Part shown: one piece after another, positions 17,410 to 25,287 of the stretch
Numbering within the stretch: position 1 is the stretch's first letter
Layout of the letters: every line of letters starts with the position of its first letter
Source: DRWZ01 sp964601505
GTDB lineage: Bacteria; Calescibacteriota; Calescibacteriia; Calescibacteriales; Calescibacteriaceae
Direction of reading: 5' to 3'
Length of the DNA stretch: 64,000 nt
NCBI GenBank assembly: GCA_964601505.1
Contig: CAZRNR010000006.1
Location: 1-64,000 of the forward strand
Program-made: the position numbers and the translations under genes
The notes under the pieces: generated by a model
Database searches by the model: none
What the model saw: the letters and a program-made list of their open reading frames with translations, nothing else
What the model was told of the DNA's origin: nothing

Positions 17410-18231
17410 ATGAGGAACATCCCCATAGTTTTTCTGACAGATTATGGTTTGAAAGATGAATATGTAGGTGTTATAAAGTGTGTTATATATCGTATAAATC
17501 CGAAGGCAAAAATCATAGATATAACACACGATATAAAATCATATAGCGTGTTATCTGGGACATATATAATAGATAAAATAATGAATTATGTTCCCTTACC
17601 TTGTGTCATTCTTGGTGTAGTAGATCCTGGTGTTGGTAGTACAAGAGAGGAGATATTCGGTTTTTCTTATGTCAGTAAGAGTAAAATTTTTTTCGTTGGA
17701 CCGAACAATGGTTTATTTACTCCACTTTTTTCATACAAACACAAAGTTTTCCAAATAGATACCAAAGAGCTGCTGAAAAAAGCCAGAAAGTTTAAACTTG
17801 ATCTTTATGTTTCAAACACTTTTCATGGGAGGGATATATTTGCCCCTGTTGCTGCTTTCCTATCATTGGGATCAGACTATAAATCTTTGATAAAAAAAGA
17901 AATCGAAAATCCTGTTTTATGCGAAATACCAATGGTTCACCAAGAAGGCTCAATCATAAGAGGAAAAGTTCTCCACATAGACAGCTTTGGAAACATAATA
18001 ACAAATATAAAAGACATCTATTTAGATAAAGTTAAAAATTTTGAACTTTCCATAGGAGATAAAAACATAGGTGGGATCAGGATTATCTCTTCATATCTTG
18101 AGGGTAAGCCCAATGAGATATTTGGAATCATTGGTTCATATAGAACTCTGGAAATTTCTGTCAGGGAAGGAAGTGCTGCTACATTATTGGGAGTTAGAGT
18201 ATCCGATGATGTTTCAATAAAAATCAAATGA
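17410..18231 (+). CDS. SAM hydrolase / SAM hydroxide adenosyltransferase (DUF62 family)
   Basis: A 273-residue member of the SAM-dependent halogenase/hydroxide adenosyltransferase fold, which cleaves S-adenosylmethionine to adenosine and methionine. Diagnostic motifs: FLTDYGLKDEYVG near the N-terminus, IDITHDIK, GVVDPGVGS, VGPNNGLF, TFHGRDIFAPVAAFLSLG and HIDSFGNIITNI (adenine-site region). The hydroxide type is favoured because the sequence lacks the extra insertion of fluorinases and chlorinases. Single gene; TAAAAT at 17396-17401 lies 8 bases before the ATG, a leaderless arrangement. Divergent from the SLBB gene. Confidence 0.92.
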   Translation: MRNIPIVFLTDYGLKDEYVGVIKCVIYRINPKAKIIDITHDIKSYSVLSGTYIIDKIMNYVPLPCVILGVVDPGVGSTREEIFGFSYVSKSKIFFVGPNNGLFTPLFSYKHKVFQIDTKELLKKARKFKLDLYVSNTFHGRDIFAPVAAFLSLGSDYKSLIKKEIENPVLCEIPMVHQEGSIIRGKVLHIDSFGNIITNIKDIYLDKVKNFELSIGDKNIGGIRIISSYLEGKPNEIFGIIGSYRTLEISVREGSAATLLGVRVSDDVSIKIK

Positions 18232-18642
18232 TACATTTGAATCTACAGAACCAGCATTTGAATTGAATCTTTCCACACAATTCTCTGTTCTAAAATCAAC
18301 AATACTATGCAGGTGTATCCAAAAGATTTTAAGTGAAGCCCGTTCTCAAATTTTCAGGAACAAAAGATCAAAATGAAAATGCAATGACTTTTTTATTTGG
18401 ATCCTTTACTTATGTCTCACACATTGCTTAGCAACTTTTGTAATCAACGTGATCAAACTTCATATAAATCAAGACAAGAAATGTGTAATCATTTCTAAAA
18501 CTGGGTTAAGAAGCCTATAATCAAGACAAATCTTATCATAAAGGAGGGACAAAGACAGCATTCCCAAAAGCAAAATCTTTCCACATCCATATCATAAGAA
18601 CAACGCAGGATTAAAGATAATTTCAGAACAATTACGCTGAAT
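18232..18642. other. Intergenic region, no gene seen
   Basis: A+T-rich sequence between the convergent ends of the SAM hydrolase and manC genes. A lone AAGGAGG at 18541-18547 is not followed by an ATG, GTG or TTG at usable distance, so I do not call a gene. No strong terminator hairpin was recognised. Confidence 0.5.
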
Positions 18643-19734
18643 CTACTTAGATTTTGTTCTTGATTGTTCTACAAGTTCTGATATCCTACCTACCACATCC
18701 TTGACCTGCTGGTCTTTGTCGAGTGTCAGAACAAGTATGAAATCTTTTCCTTCAGAAACTGCTATATTACTTAGACCAAAAAATATGGTTTTTTTCTTGC
18801 TCCTCTGATCGTTTGTTATATATAGGCAACCTTTTGATTCTAAAAAATATGCATCCCCGGCATTGCCGTTGATATCAACATCTAGGAACTGCCTTATAGA
18901 CGAATATGAACCGATATCTGACCATGAAAATTCAGCTGGTATGCAAACCATCTTGTCTGATTTCTCACAAACAGCGTAATCAATAGATATATTAGGTAAA
19001 AGTTCATAGGCTTTCTTTAAATTATGAGCCAGAATAATTGATGGAATGTCTGTGTATTTTTTGAGTTCATCTATTATCGTATCAACCCTAGACATAAAAA
19101 TTCCACTGTTCCAAAAGAAAGATTTACTTTCTATAAAAATTTTTGCCTTCTCTTGTGTTGGCTTCTCTGTAAATCTTTTGACTTTAAATGCTTTTTCAGA
19201 TATTTTGTCTAAAACTTCAATATATCCATACCCTGTTTCTGGATATGTTGGTATAACTCCAAAAGTCACGATATAGCCATTTCTTGCTAAATCATAGCCG
19301 TTTTTTACAGCTTCAATAAATTTATCTATTTTTTGAATTTTATGATCTGACGGCATAATGAGTAGAACTGCCTGTTCCCCAAAAGACTTTTTCACCTCAA
19401 GAGCAGCAAGGCAAATAGCCGGTGCTGTGTTTTTAGCTTGAGGTTCCGGTATTAGATGATATCTTTTCTTTGATCCCCTTATTACTTCTCTTATCTTTCT
19501 TGAATGCTTCTGATTGCATACTATGAATATGATAGAAGGACCTATTTTAAGTGTTTCAAAAATTGTTTCTGCTCTATTTACGGTCTCCTCAATAAGAGTT
19601 TTATCTGAACCAATTTTTAGAAGATATTTAGGATTTTCTTCAGTTGAAATTGGGAATAGCCTTTTTCCTCCTCCACCTGCCAGTATTACAGGAACAAGGG
19701 GGGGATCTCCCCCCCAATCTTTATTTTCTATCAT
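18643..19734 (-). CDS. manC: Mannose-1-phosphate guanylyltransferase
   Basis: Makes GDP-mannose from mannose-1-phosphate and GTP for surface polysaccharide. The 363-residue length is that of the monofunctional enzyme without the phosphomannose isomerase domain. Motifs: VILAGGGGKRLFPIS at the N-terminus, ENPKYLL, EPQAKNTAPAI, LIMPSDH, ETGYGYIE, FTEKP, WNSGIFM and FSWSDIGSYSS. The start ATG at 19734 overlaps the groEL stop (ATGA), so manC is the third gene of the chaperonin operon and probably depends on translational coupling. A 7-bp all-G/C hairpin (19698-19715) lies within its first codons. Confidence 0.9.
   Translation of the reverse strand: MIENKDWGGDPPLVPVILAGGGGKRLFPISTEENPKYLLKIGSDKTLIEETVNRAETIFETLKIGPSIIFIVCNQKHSRKIREVIRGSKKRYHLIPEPQAKNTAPAICLAALEVKKSFGEQAVLLIMPSDHKIQKIDKFIEAVKNGYDLARNGYIVTFGVIPTYPETGYGYIEVLDKISEKAFKVKRFTEKPTQEKAKIFIESKSFFWNSGIFMSRVDTIIDELKKYTDIPSIILAHNLKKAYELLPNISIDYAVCEKSDKMVCIPAEFSWSDIGSYSSIRQFLDVDINGNAGDAYFLESKGCLYITNDQRSKKKTIFFGLSNIAVSEGKDFILVLTLDKDQQVKDVVGRISELVEQSRTKSK
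19698..19715 (-). promoter_or_regulatory. G7/C7 hairpin at groEL-manC junction
   Basis: Seven G, four bases ATCT, then seven C form a perfect stem of seven G:C pairs in an otherwise A+T-rich genome. In the minus-strand mRNA it begins about 16 bases after the groEL stop and lies within manC codons 7-13. It lacks a following U-run, so it is not a classical terminator. It could stabilise the groESL mRNA 3' end or damp manC translation. Confidence 0.6.
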
Positions 19735-21368
19735 ATTTCAGGAGGAGGTGTGGTTGGGAATTTTTCCTCCTTTTTTGGTTTTTCCGCAACGAGTGCTTCA
19801 GTGGTAAGGAGAAGTCCTGCAACGGAAGCTGCATTTTCAAGAGCTATTCTTTCAACCTTCAGAGGATCTATTATTCCAGCTTTGAGCATATCGTCTCTGA
19901 ATTCACCGCGCAGAGCATCAAAACCGAAGTTCGGTTTTGATTTGAGTTCGTTTTTTATCTTTTCAACTATTACTGACCCCTCATATCCTGCATTCCTTGC
20001 GATCCACTTCACAGGTTCCTCAAGAGCTTCCTTGACTATCTTTATACCGAGCTTCTCATCATCATTTTGTTCTTTCTTGAGAAGTTCCTCAAGAGCTAGT
20101 GAAGCCTTTAAGAGAGATACACCACCACCGGGAACTATTCCTTCATCAACAGCTGCTTTAGTAGCATTGACAGCATCCTCTACTCTCATTTTCTTCTCCT
20201 TCATAGCTGGTTCTGTTGGAGCTCCAACATAGATAACTGCAACACCACCAGCAAGCTTAGCAAGTCTCTCCTGTAGTTTTTCTCTATCATAATCAGAAGT
20301 TGTCTCCTGAATTGCTTTCTTTATCTGGGATATTCTTCCTTCTATTTCGCTCTTCTTACCTGCCCCACCTATTATTGTTGTGTGTTCCTTATCTACGATT
20401 ATCTTCTTAGCTCTGCCAAGGTCTTTTACCTGAACATTTTCCAATTTTATACCGAGCTCCTCGGCTATGAACCTTCCACCAGTGAGTATCGCTATGTCTT
20501 CCATCATAGCCTTCCTTCTTTCTCCAAAACCAGGAGCCTTCACCGCACAGCACTTTATAACTCCTCTTATTTTGTTCACAACAAGAGTAGCAAGCGCTTC
20601 ACCTTCAACATCCTCAGATATTACCAGAAGTGGTTTCCCCTCCCTCACAACCTGCTCAAGGAGCGGGACAAGATCCTTCACTGCTGATATCTTCTTTTCG
20701 TATATAAGTATGTAAGCATCCTCCAGAACAGCCTCCATCCTTTCTGGGTCTGTGACAAAGTAAGGAGAGAGATATCCTCTGTCAAACTGCATACCCTCAA
20801 CAGATTCCCATGTAGTTTCGGTTCCCTTAGCTTCTTCTATTGTAACAACACCTTCCTTGCCAACCTTCTCTATTGCATCCGCAACTATTTTTCCTATCTC
20901 TTCATCCTGGTTAGAAGCTATGCGTGCAACACTCTCAACTTCATCACGATTCTTTATGTCCTTTTTCATCTTTCTAAGCTCTTCTACTGCCACCTTAACA
21001 GCCTTACTTATTCCGTTCCTCAGACTAACTGGATTAACACCCGCAGCTATGAGTTTTATACCCTTATTGAATATAGATTGAGCAAGGACTGCAGATGTTG
21101 TTGTTCCATCTCCAGCTAAGTCATTAGTTTTCGAGCAAACCTCCCTGATGAGCTGAGCACCAAGGTTTTCGAACTTGTCTTCAAGCTCTATCTCTTTTGC
21201 GACAGTTACTCCATCTCTCGTGACCACAGGGGCACCGAAAGTTTTTTCAAGTATAACATTTCTTCCCCCGGGTCCAAGTGTTGATTTAACCGCGTTTGCT
21301 ATTTTATCAACACCCCTTTGTATTTTTTCCCTTGCTTCTATATCAAAAAGTATCTCTTTTGCAGCCAT
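19731..21368 (-). CDS. groL: Chaperonin GroEL (Hsp60)
   Basis: ATP-driven 60-kDa chaperonin, partner of GroES. 545 residues with GPGGRNVILEKTFGAPVVTRDG in the ATP site region (GPGGRNVILEK, APVVTRDGVTVAKEI), DLAGDGTTTSAVLAQ, and the apical and intermediate domain motifs GFGERRKAMMEDIAILTGG and GIVPGGGVSLL. The C-terminus ends in a Pro/Thr/Glu-rich tail (FPTTPPPEI) instead of the usual Gly-Gly-Met repeats. It has a strong ribosome-binding site AAGGAGGTG just before the ATG, unlike most genes in this window. It follows groES by 26 bp and overlaps manC by 4 bp. Confidence 0.98.
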   Translation of the reverse strand: MAAKEILFDIEAREKIQRGVDKIANAVKSTLGPGGRNVILEKTFGAPVVTRDGVTVAKEIELEDKFENLGAQLIREVCSKTNDLAGDGTTTSAVLAQSIFNKGIKLIAAGVNPVSLRNGISKAVKVAVEELRKMKKDIKNRDEVESVARIASNQDEEIGKIVADAIEKVGKEGVVTIEEAKGTETTWESVEGMQFDRGYLSPYFVTDPERMEAVLEDAYILIYEKKISAVKDLVPLLEQVVREGKPLLVISEDVEGEALATLVVNKIRGVIKCCAVKAPGFGERRKAMMEDIAILTGGRFIAEELGIKLENVQVKDLGRAKKIIVDKEHTTIIGGAGKKSEIEGRISQIKKAIQETTSDYDREKLQERLAKLAGGVAVIYVGAPTEPAMKEKKMRVEDAVNATKAAVDEGIVPGGGVSLLKASLALEELLKKEQNDDEKLGIKIVKEALEEPVKWIARNAGYEGSVIVEKIKNELKSKPNFGFDALRGEFRDDMLKAGIIDPLKVERIALENAASVAGLLLTTEALVAEKPKKEEKFPTTPPPEI

Positions 21369-21394
21369 ATTGCTTCACCTCCTTTTTTATTCTT

Positions 21395-21706
21395 TTATTT
21401 TTCAACTATTCCAAGAATTTCATCCTCAGACATAATTAGGTATTCCTGGCCATCTATCTTTATTTCTGTTCCAGCATAGCGAGCAAAAAGAACCTTATCA
21501 CCAACCTTAACATCCGGAGGGATAACCTTACCATCCTGAAGTATCTTTCCCTTTCCTACAGCTATCACTTCTCCCATCTGTGGCTTTTCCTTTGCCGTAT
21601 CCGGGATTATTATCCCCCCAGGGGTTTTTTCTTCAACTTCCTCCAACCTTTTTACAACTACTTTATCTCTTAACGGTCTTATTTTTGTGAATCCTTTTTC
21701 AGCCAT
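21395..21706 (-). CDS. groS: Co-chaperonin GroES (Hsp10)
   Basis: 103-residue heptameric lid of GroEL. The sequence IRPLRDKVVVKRLEEVEEKTPGGIIIPD (in parts: RPLRDKVVVKRL, TPGGIIIPDTAKEKPQ) holds the mobile loop, and VGDKVLFARYAGTEI is the conserved C-terminal half. A strong Shine-Dalgarno AAAGGAGG stands 9 bases before the ATG, and its 5' part can pair with CCTTTC just upstream. No CIRCE (HrcA) element was found, so heat-shock control would need another mechanism. First gene of groES-groEL-manC. Confidence 0.98.
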   Translation of the reverse strand: MAEKGFTKIRPLRDKVVVKRLEEVEEKTPGGIIIPDTAKEKPQMGEVIAVGKGKILQDGKVIPPDVKVGDKVLFARYAGTEIKIDGQEYLIMSEDEILGIVEK

Positions 21707-21718
21707 GGCTAAAAACCT

Positions 21719-21736
21719 CCTTTCTTTTTTGAAAGG
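21719..21736 (-). promoter_or_regulatory. Hairpin overlapping the groES ribosome-binding site
   Basis: In the mRNA the order is CCTTTC, six A, GAAAGG, followed directly by AGG. The 3' arm GAAAGG is part of the Shine-Dalgarno sequence, so the 6-bp stem would hide it when folded. This is a possible RNA thermometer for the chaperonin operon. The stem is short, so its stability at growth temperature is uncertain. Confidence 0.45.
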
Positions 21737-21741
21737 AAAAT

Positions 21742-21769
21742 GTTATCTTAAAATGTTATAATTAGTCAA
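21742..21769 (-). promoter_or_regulatory. Candidate groES promoter
   Basis: On the minus strand TTGACT (21769-21764) is followed after 16 bases by GATAAC (21747-21742). The predicted start leaves a leader of about 30 bases containing the SD hairpin. The -35 is a good match and the -10 is a moderate one (4 of 6). Confidence 0.35.
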
Positions 21770-22158
21770 TCAGTTTTGGTGTTTAATCATCAGCAAAAGG
21801 AATGTGAAATTTTCAGAAATCTTTGCTTCTCCATACACCCCGAAAATTGCCCTTCAAGAAAACATGATCAAATCTGCAACATTTCTGCATCACAAAAAAC
21901 AACGGAAAGTTCATTCTAGCCCAAGTCTTTCAACAATTGTTTAAAATCTTACAAACGAAACCCAAATAGTTTTAAGCCTCAGCTAAAATAGAGGTGAAAA
22001 TAGAATACCGAAGAAACATAAATTACAATGAAACGAGAGCAATACACAGTGCTGCCATGAGATTCTTCTGAAGTTCAAAAATATATCAGATCATAGTTGT
22101 AAAAACAAACAATGAAAAATATTTCCATATTGCAGGGAAAATTAAATTTTTGATAGAT
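21770..22158. other. Divergent intergenic region between groES and the membrane-protein gene
   Basis: No gene is supported. A 25-codon frame beginning GTG near 21993 has no clear start signal and is not called. No CIRCE inverted repeat is present in the part next to groES. Confidence 0.45.
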
Positions 22159-22569
22159 ATGCAGTTGATAGCTATGATACTTTCTTTTATAACCTACCCG
22201 TTCTACTCTTCTGCTATAACGCTAAAGGACATGATAAGAGAAAAATGGAAAGGGATAGATTTCGGATCCATGCAGGATAGTTTCTATGTTATGAGCTTCT
22301 TTATGCTGTTTTCCAAATACATAATACTTTTTTCAAGCATCCTGGGGGCACTCACTGCGACCTACATATCAAAAGAAATGTTTCATTCCCCAACTATAAA
22401 TTTCCTTGTTGGATTATCCTCTTTTATTATCACATACTGGATAGTTTCTGTTGCGGTGTTTCTTGTTCAAGCTATGTCATGGCTCTCGTCAACCATCAGA
22501 AAGGTTTCAAAGGATGTGGAACAGATATCCAGAAGATCGGATGAAGACATAAAGAAAATAGTTCATTAA
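22159..22569 (+). CDS. Small predicted membrane protein
   Basis: 136 residues from the ATG at 22159 (a TTG three codons upstream is also in frame). Hydrophobic segments at about 1-20, 45-70 and 78-108 suggest two or three membrane spans, followed by a charged cytoplasmic tail of about 30 residues (SSTIRKVSKDVEQISRRSDE). No family is recognised. The helicase gene begins 2 bp after its stop, so the two are almost certainly co-transcribed. What links a membrane protein and a helicase is not evident. Confidence 0.7.
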   Translation: MQLIAMILSFITYPFYSSAITLKDMIREKWKGIDFGSMQDSFYVMSFFMLFSKYIILFSSILGALTATYISKEMFHSPTINFLVGLSSFIITYWIVSVAVFLVQAMSWLSSTIRKVSKDVEQISRRSDEDIKKIVH

Positions 22570-22571
22570 TC

Positions 22572-23891
22572 ATGCTAACATATAAAAACGGTTTGATATG
22601 GGCAAAAGCTGATATTCTCGAAAAGATAAAGGAACTCAAATATAAGAATTTTAAAGATCAAATTGTCCTATATCCTTCAGATATTGTTTTCAAAAAACCA
22701 CAGCTTATAGGAGAAATAAAAGGATTGATGTTTCTTCCTGAACCTAATGTGAAAAAATCACCTGATTTGAGAAGATACCAATCTGAAATCTATGAGAGAT
22801 GGGCAGAGAAGAAAAAAGGTGTGATAGTTATGCCAACAGGTGCTGGAAAAACTCTTGTTGGAATAAAAGCAGTTTGTGACATACATAAACCTGCTTTATG
22901 TGTTGTACCGACTCTTTCCCTTGTTGATCAATGGCTTGAAAAATTCAAAGATTTTTCAGATGATATTGGAGAATGGACGGGAAGAAGAAAAGCACTCGCA
23001 CCTATAACTGTCTCTACATATGATTCAGCTTCAATTTCAGCTGATTTTCTTGGCAACAAGTTTGAAATCTTGATCTTTGATGAAGTACATCATCTTCCCT
23101 CTGAAAACTACAGAAGAATAGCTCTCTTTTCTATAGCACAGTACAGAATGGGATTAACTGCAACACTTGAAAGGGAAGATAATCTCCACGAACTCATCAA
23201 AGATCTTGTTGGGGATACATACGAATTGAGTTATAAGGATGTAGAGGATTTCCTCGCCGACTGGGAAATCAAGCAGATAAAGGTCAGAATATCTCGCGAA
23301 AATTATTCAAAGTATAGAGAACTTATGAGTAAGTATATAAGCTTTTGTATAAAGCAAGGCCTTGACCCGCGAGAGAAGACGAGCTTTCTCAGAGTCATAA
23401 ACATGTCCGCACACTCACAAGAAGCAAGAGAAGCTCTTTTATCTCATAGGTTAGCCAAGGATATATCCAAAAATTCGGGCGAAAAGTTAGAAGTTGTCGG
23501 ACAACTCATTCAGAAACATCAAAATGACAAAATCATAATATTCACGGACAGCCAGAGCATGGCTTACAGAATATCCGAAACTTTCCTTATACCCTGTATA
23601 ACATCCGATATACCTCAGGAGGAAAGGCAAAAGTATATGGTCGGTTTTTCATCAGGAGTTTATCATGCTATAGTTTCCGCTCATGTTTTAGATGAAGGTA
23701 TAGATGTTCCTGATGCTTCTTGTGCGATAGTAGTTTCCGGTTCCTCAAGCTCAAGAGAATTCATACAAAGACTTGGCAGAATCCTAAGGCCATCAAAGCC
23801 TAAAGCAGTTTTATACGAAATCATATCTGCTGGAACATCGGAAAAGTTCTCCTCAGAAAGGAGAAAAAATAAGTTAGAAGATTTTGACTGA
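22572..23891 (+). CDS. Superfamily 2 DNA helicase, XPB/Ssl2-like
   Basis: 439 residues. Walker A is MPTGAGKTLVG at about 87-97, the DEAH-type box is DEVHHLP, followed by the XPB-like YRMGLTATLERED (motif III region). The second RecA domain has IIFTDSQSMAYRI, SAHVLDEGIDVPDASCAIVV and motif VI FIQRLGRILRPSK. These match the bacterial and archaeal XPB-type helicases involved in repair or transcription-coupled processes. An N-terminal segment of about 70 residues could be a damage-recognition domain. No partner nuclease (such as Bax1) is adjacent; the Cas4-like nuclease is 9 kb away. Confidence 0.9.
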   Translation: MLTYKNGLIWAKADILEKIKELKYKNFKDQIVLYPSDIVFKKPQLIGEIKGLMFLPEPNVKKSPDLRRYQSEIYERWAEKKKGVIVMPTGAGKTLVGIKAVCDIHKPALCVVPTLSLVDQWLEKFKDFSDDIGEWTGRRKALAPITVSTYDSASISADFLGNKFEILIFDEVHHLPSENYRRIALFSIAQYRMGLTATLEREDNLHELIKDLVGDTYELSYKDVEDFLADWEIKQIKVRISRENYSKYRELMSKYISFCIKQGLDPREKTSFLRVINMSAHSQEAREALLSHRLAKDISKNSGEKLEVVGQLIQKHQNDKIIIFTDSQSMAYRISETFLIPCITSDIPQEERQKYMVGFSSGVYHAIVSAHVLDEGIDVPDASCAIVVSGSSSSREFIQRLGRILRPSKPKAVLYEIISAGTSEKFSSERRKNKLEDFD

Positions 23892-23942
23892 AACAAAACT
23901 GAAAATTGACCAAACACTCAATAGGAATTATAAAAAGTTTTT

Positions 23943-25004
23943 ATGGATCTAGAACTTAGCGATCAGCAAGAACTTCTCGTGAAAACCTGTGAGGATTTCG
24001 CTTCAAAGGAGATAAGACCGAAGATAAGAGAGAAAGAAAAAGAAGGTGTGAAGGATCTAAGGGACCAGATATACGAACTTGGCTTGTTCGGTGTTGAATT
24101 TCCAGAAATTTTCGGTGGCGCTGGTATGGGAATGATTGAAAGAGCTCTAGTCCTAAAAACACTCTCTGAAAAAGGAGATGGTGGAACCGTATTCTCAATA
24201 TTCTACCCATTATTTCCTATGTATGCTATTTTTGAACTCTCGGAATCTAAGGATATTCTAAAAGATGCAATATCGGGGAAAATAAAAATGGCACTCGCAA
24301 AATGCGGACTTGCACCATCATACATAAGAACAAAACCAATAACACCTGAAGAAGAAATAAAAGTCATCGTAGAAGATAGAAACATAAGAAGAATAATATT
24401 CTTCGCTGAGGAAAAAAAAGGAATCTATTCATTATATTATTCTGATGAATTTGAGTTCGGAAATGAACTCTTTAGATCAGGAGTTCTATCATCCCCAGCT
24501 TTTGAAGTAAAGGTCAAAAAGTCTGAAAAGATAGCCGAAAATGTCCTATCAAATCCAAACTGGGAGAAATTCCTCTCAAGAATCAAGCTTTCGATATCAG
24601 CAATATGTGTCGGGATTTGCAAGGCAGCAGCAGATTACGCACTTGAATATGCTCTTGAAAGAATAGCTTTTGGAAGACCTATAGCATACCACCAAGCCAT
24701 ATCTTTTATGCTCGCAGATATGGATATACTCTCGGATTCCCTTGAAATATCTCTCTATAAATCCTGTTATGATTTTGACAAACAGAAAGAATTTTACGAA
24801 GACTCCTCAACCGAACTTATTCTTGAAACCCTATCCACCGGCAGAAAAATAGTTTCAGATGCAGTTCAAATACTTGGAGGACACGGTTATATAAAAGATC
24901 ATCCAGTTGAAAAATGGATGAGAGATTTTGAAGATATAATACATACATTTGGTTCCCCCACTATGTATGAAGGAAGTATTAAAAACTTGCAGGCCGGCAT
25001 ATAG
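23943..25004 (+). CDS. Acyl-CoA dehydrogenase family protein
   Basis: 353 residues, slightly short for the family (about 380). N-terminal helical domain ELSDQQELLVKTCEDFASKEI and GLFGVEFPEIFGGAGMGMIE; C-terminal domain ERIAFGRPIAYHQAISFMLADM, QILGGHGYIKDHPVEKWMRD and MYEGS with the usual catalytic Glu position. The middle beta domain (about 120-215) is divergent and shortened, missing the clear FAD-contacting consensus, so substrate range or even activity is uncertain. TATAAA at 23929-23934 stands 8 bases before the ATG. No electron-transfer flavoprotein or other beta-oxidation genes are nearby. Confidence 0.85.
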   Translation: MDLELSDQQELLVKTCEDFASKEIRPKIREKEKEGVKDLRDQIYELGLFGVEFPEIFGGAGMGMIERALVLKTLSEKGDGGTVFSIFYPLFPMYAIFELSESKDILKDAISGKIKMALAKCGLAPSYIRTKPITPEEEIKVIVEDRNIRRIIFFAEEKKGIYSLYYSDEFEFGNELFRSGVLSSPAFEVKVKKSEKIAENVLSNPNWEKFLSRIKLSISAICVGICKAAADYALEYALERIAFGRPIAYHQAISFMLADMDILSDSLEISLYKSCYDFDKQKEFYEDSSTELILETLSTGRKIVSDAVQILGGHGYIKDHPVEKWMRDFEDIIHTFGSPTMYEGSIKNLQAGI

Positions 25005-25287
25005 TTCTATTTAAATATACCCAAATTTATAAAAATCAAATTATGATACCCCGCTCAAACACAAAATAACAGAATACTGTGCTACAATGTTATTCATCAA
25101 AGAATAACAAACTTTTTCAAAACAACAGACCAAAAAGATAGGCAAAAACCACCAAAAGTTTTCGATAAGAAAACTTAAAACATATATAACTCTGCTACCT
25201 TAATTTTCACAGATTAACTGATAACACTTACTTTAAAAATGTAAGGATTTTTCTCAATCATCAGATTAAGTTTGATAGTAAGGCGTG

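Noticed and set aside
18541..18625. AAGGAGG followed by a 27-codon open frame between the SAM hydrolase and manC
   Set aside because: No ATG, GTG or TTG at usable spacing; initiation would need an ATT codon.
21707..21800. CIRCE/HrcA operator upstream of groES
   Set aside because: The TTAGCACTC-N9-GAGTGCTAA inverted repeat is absent.
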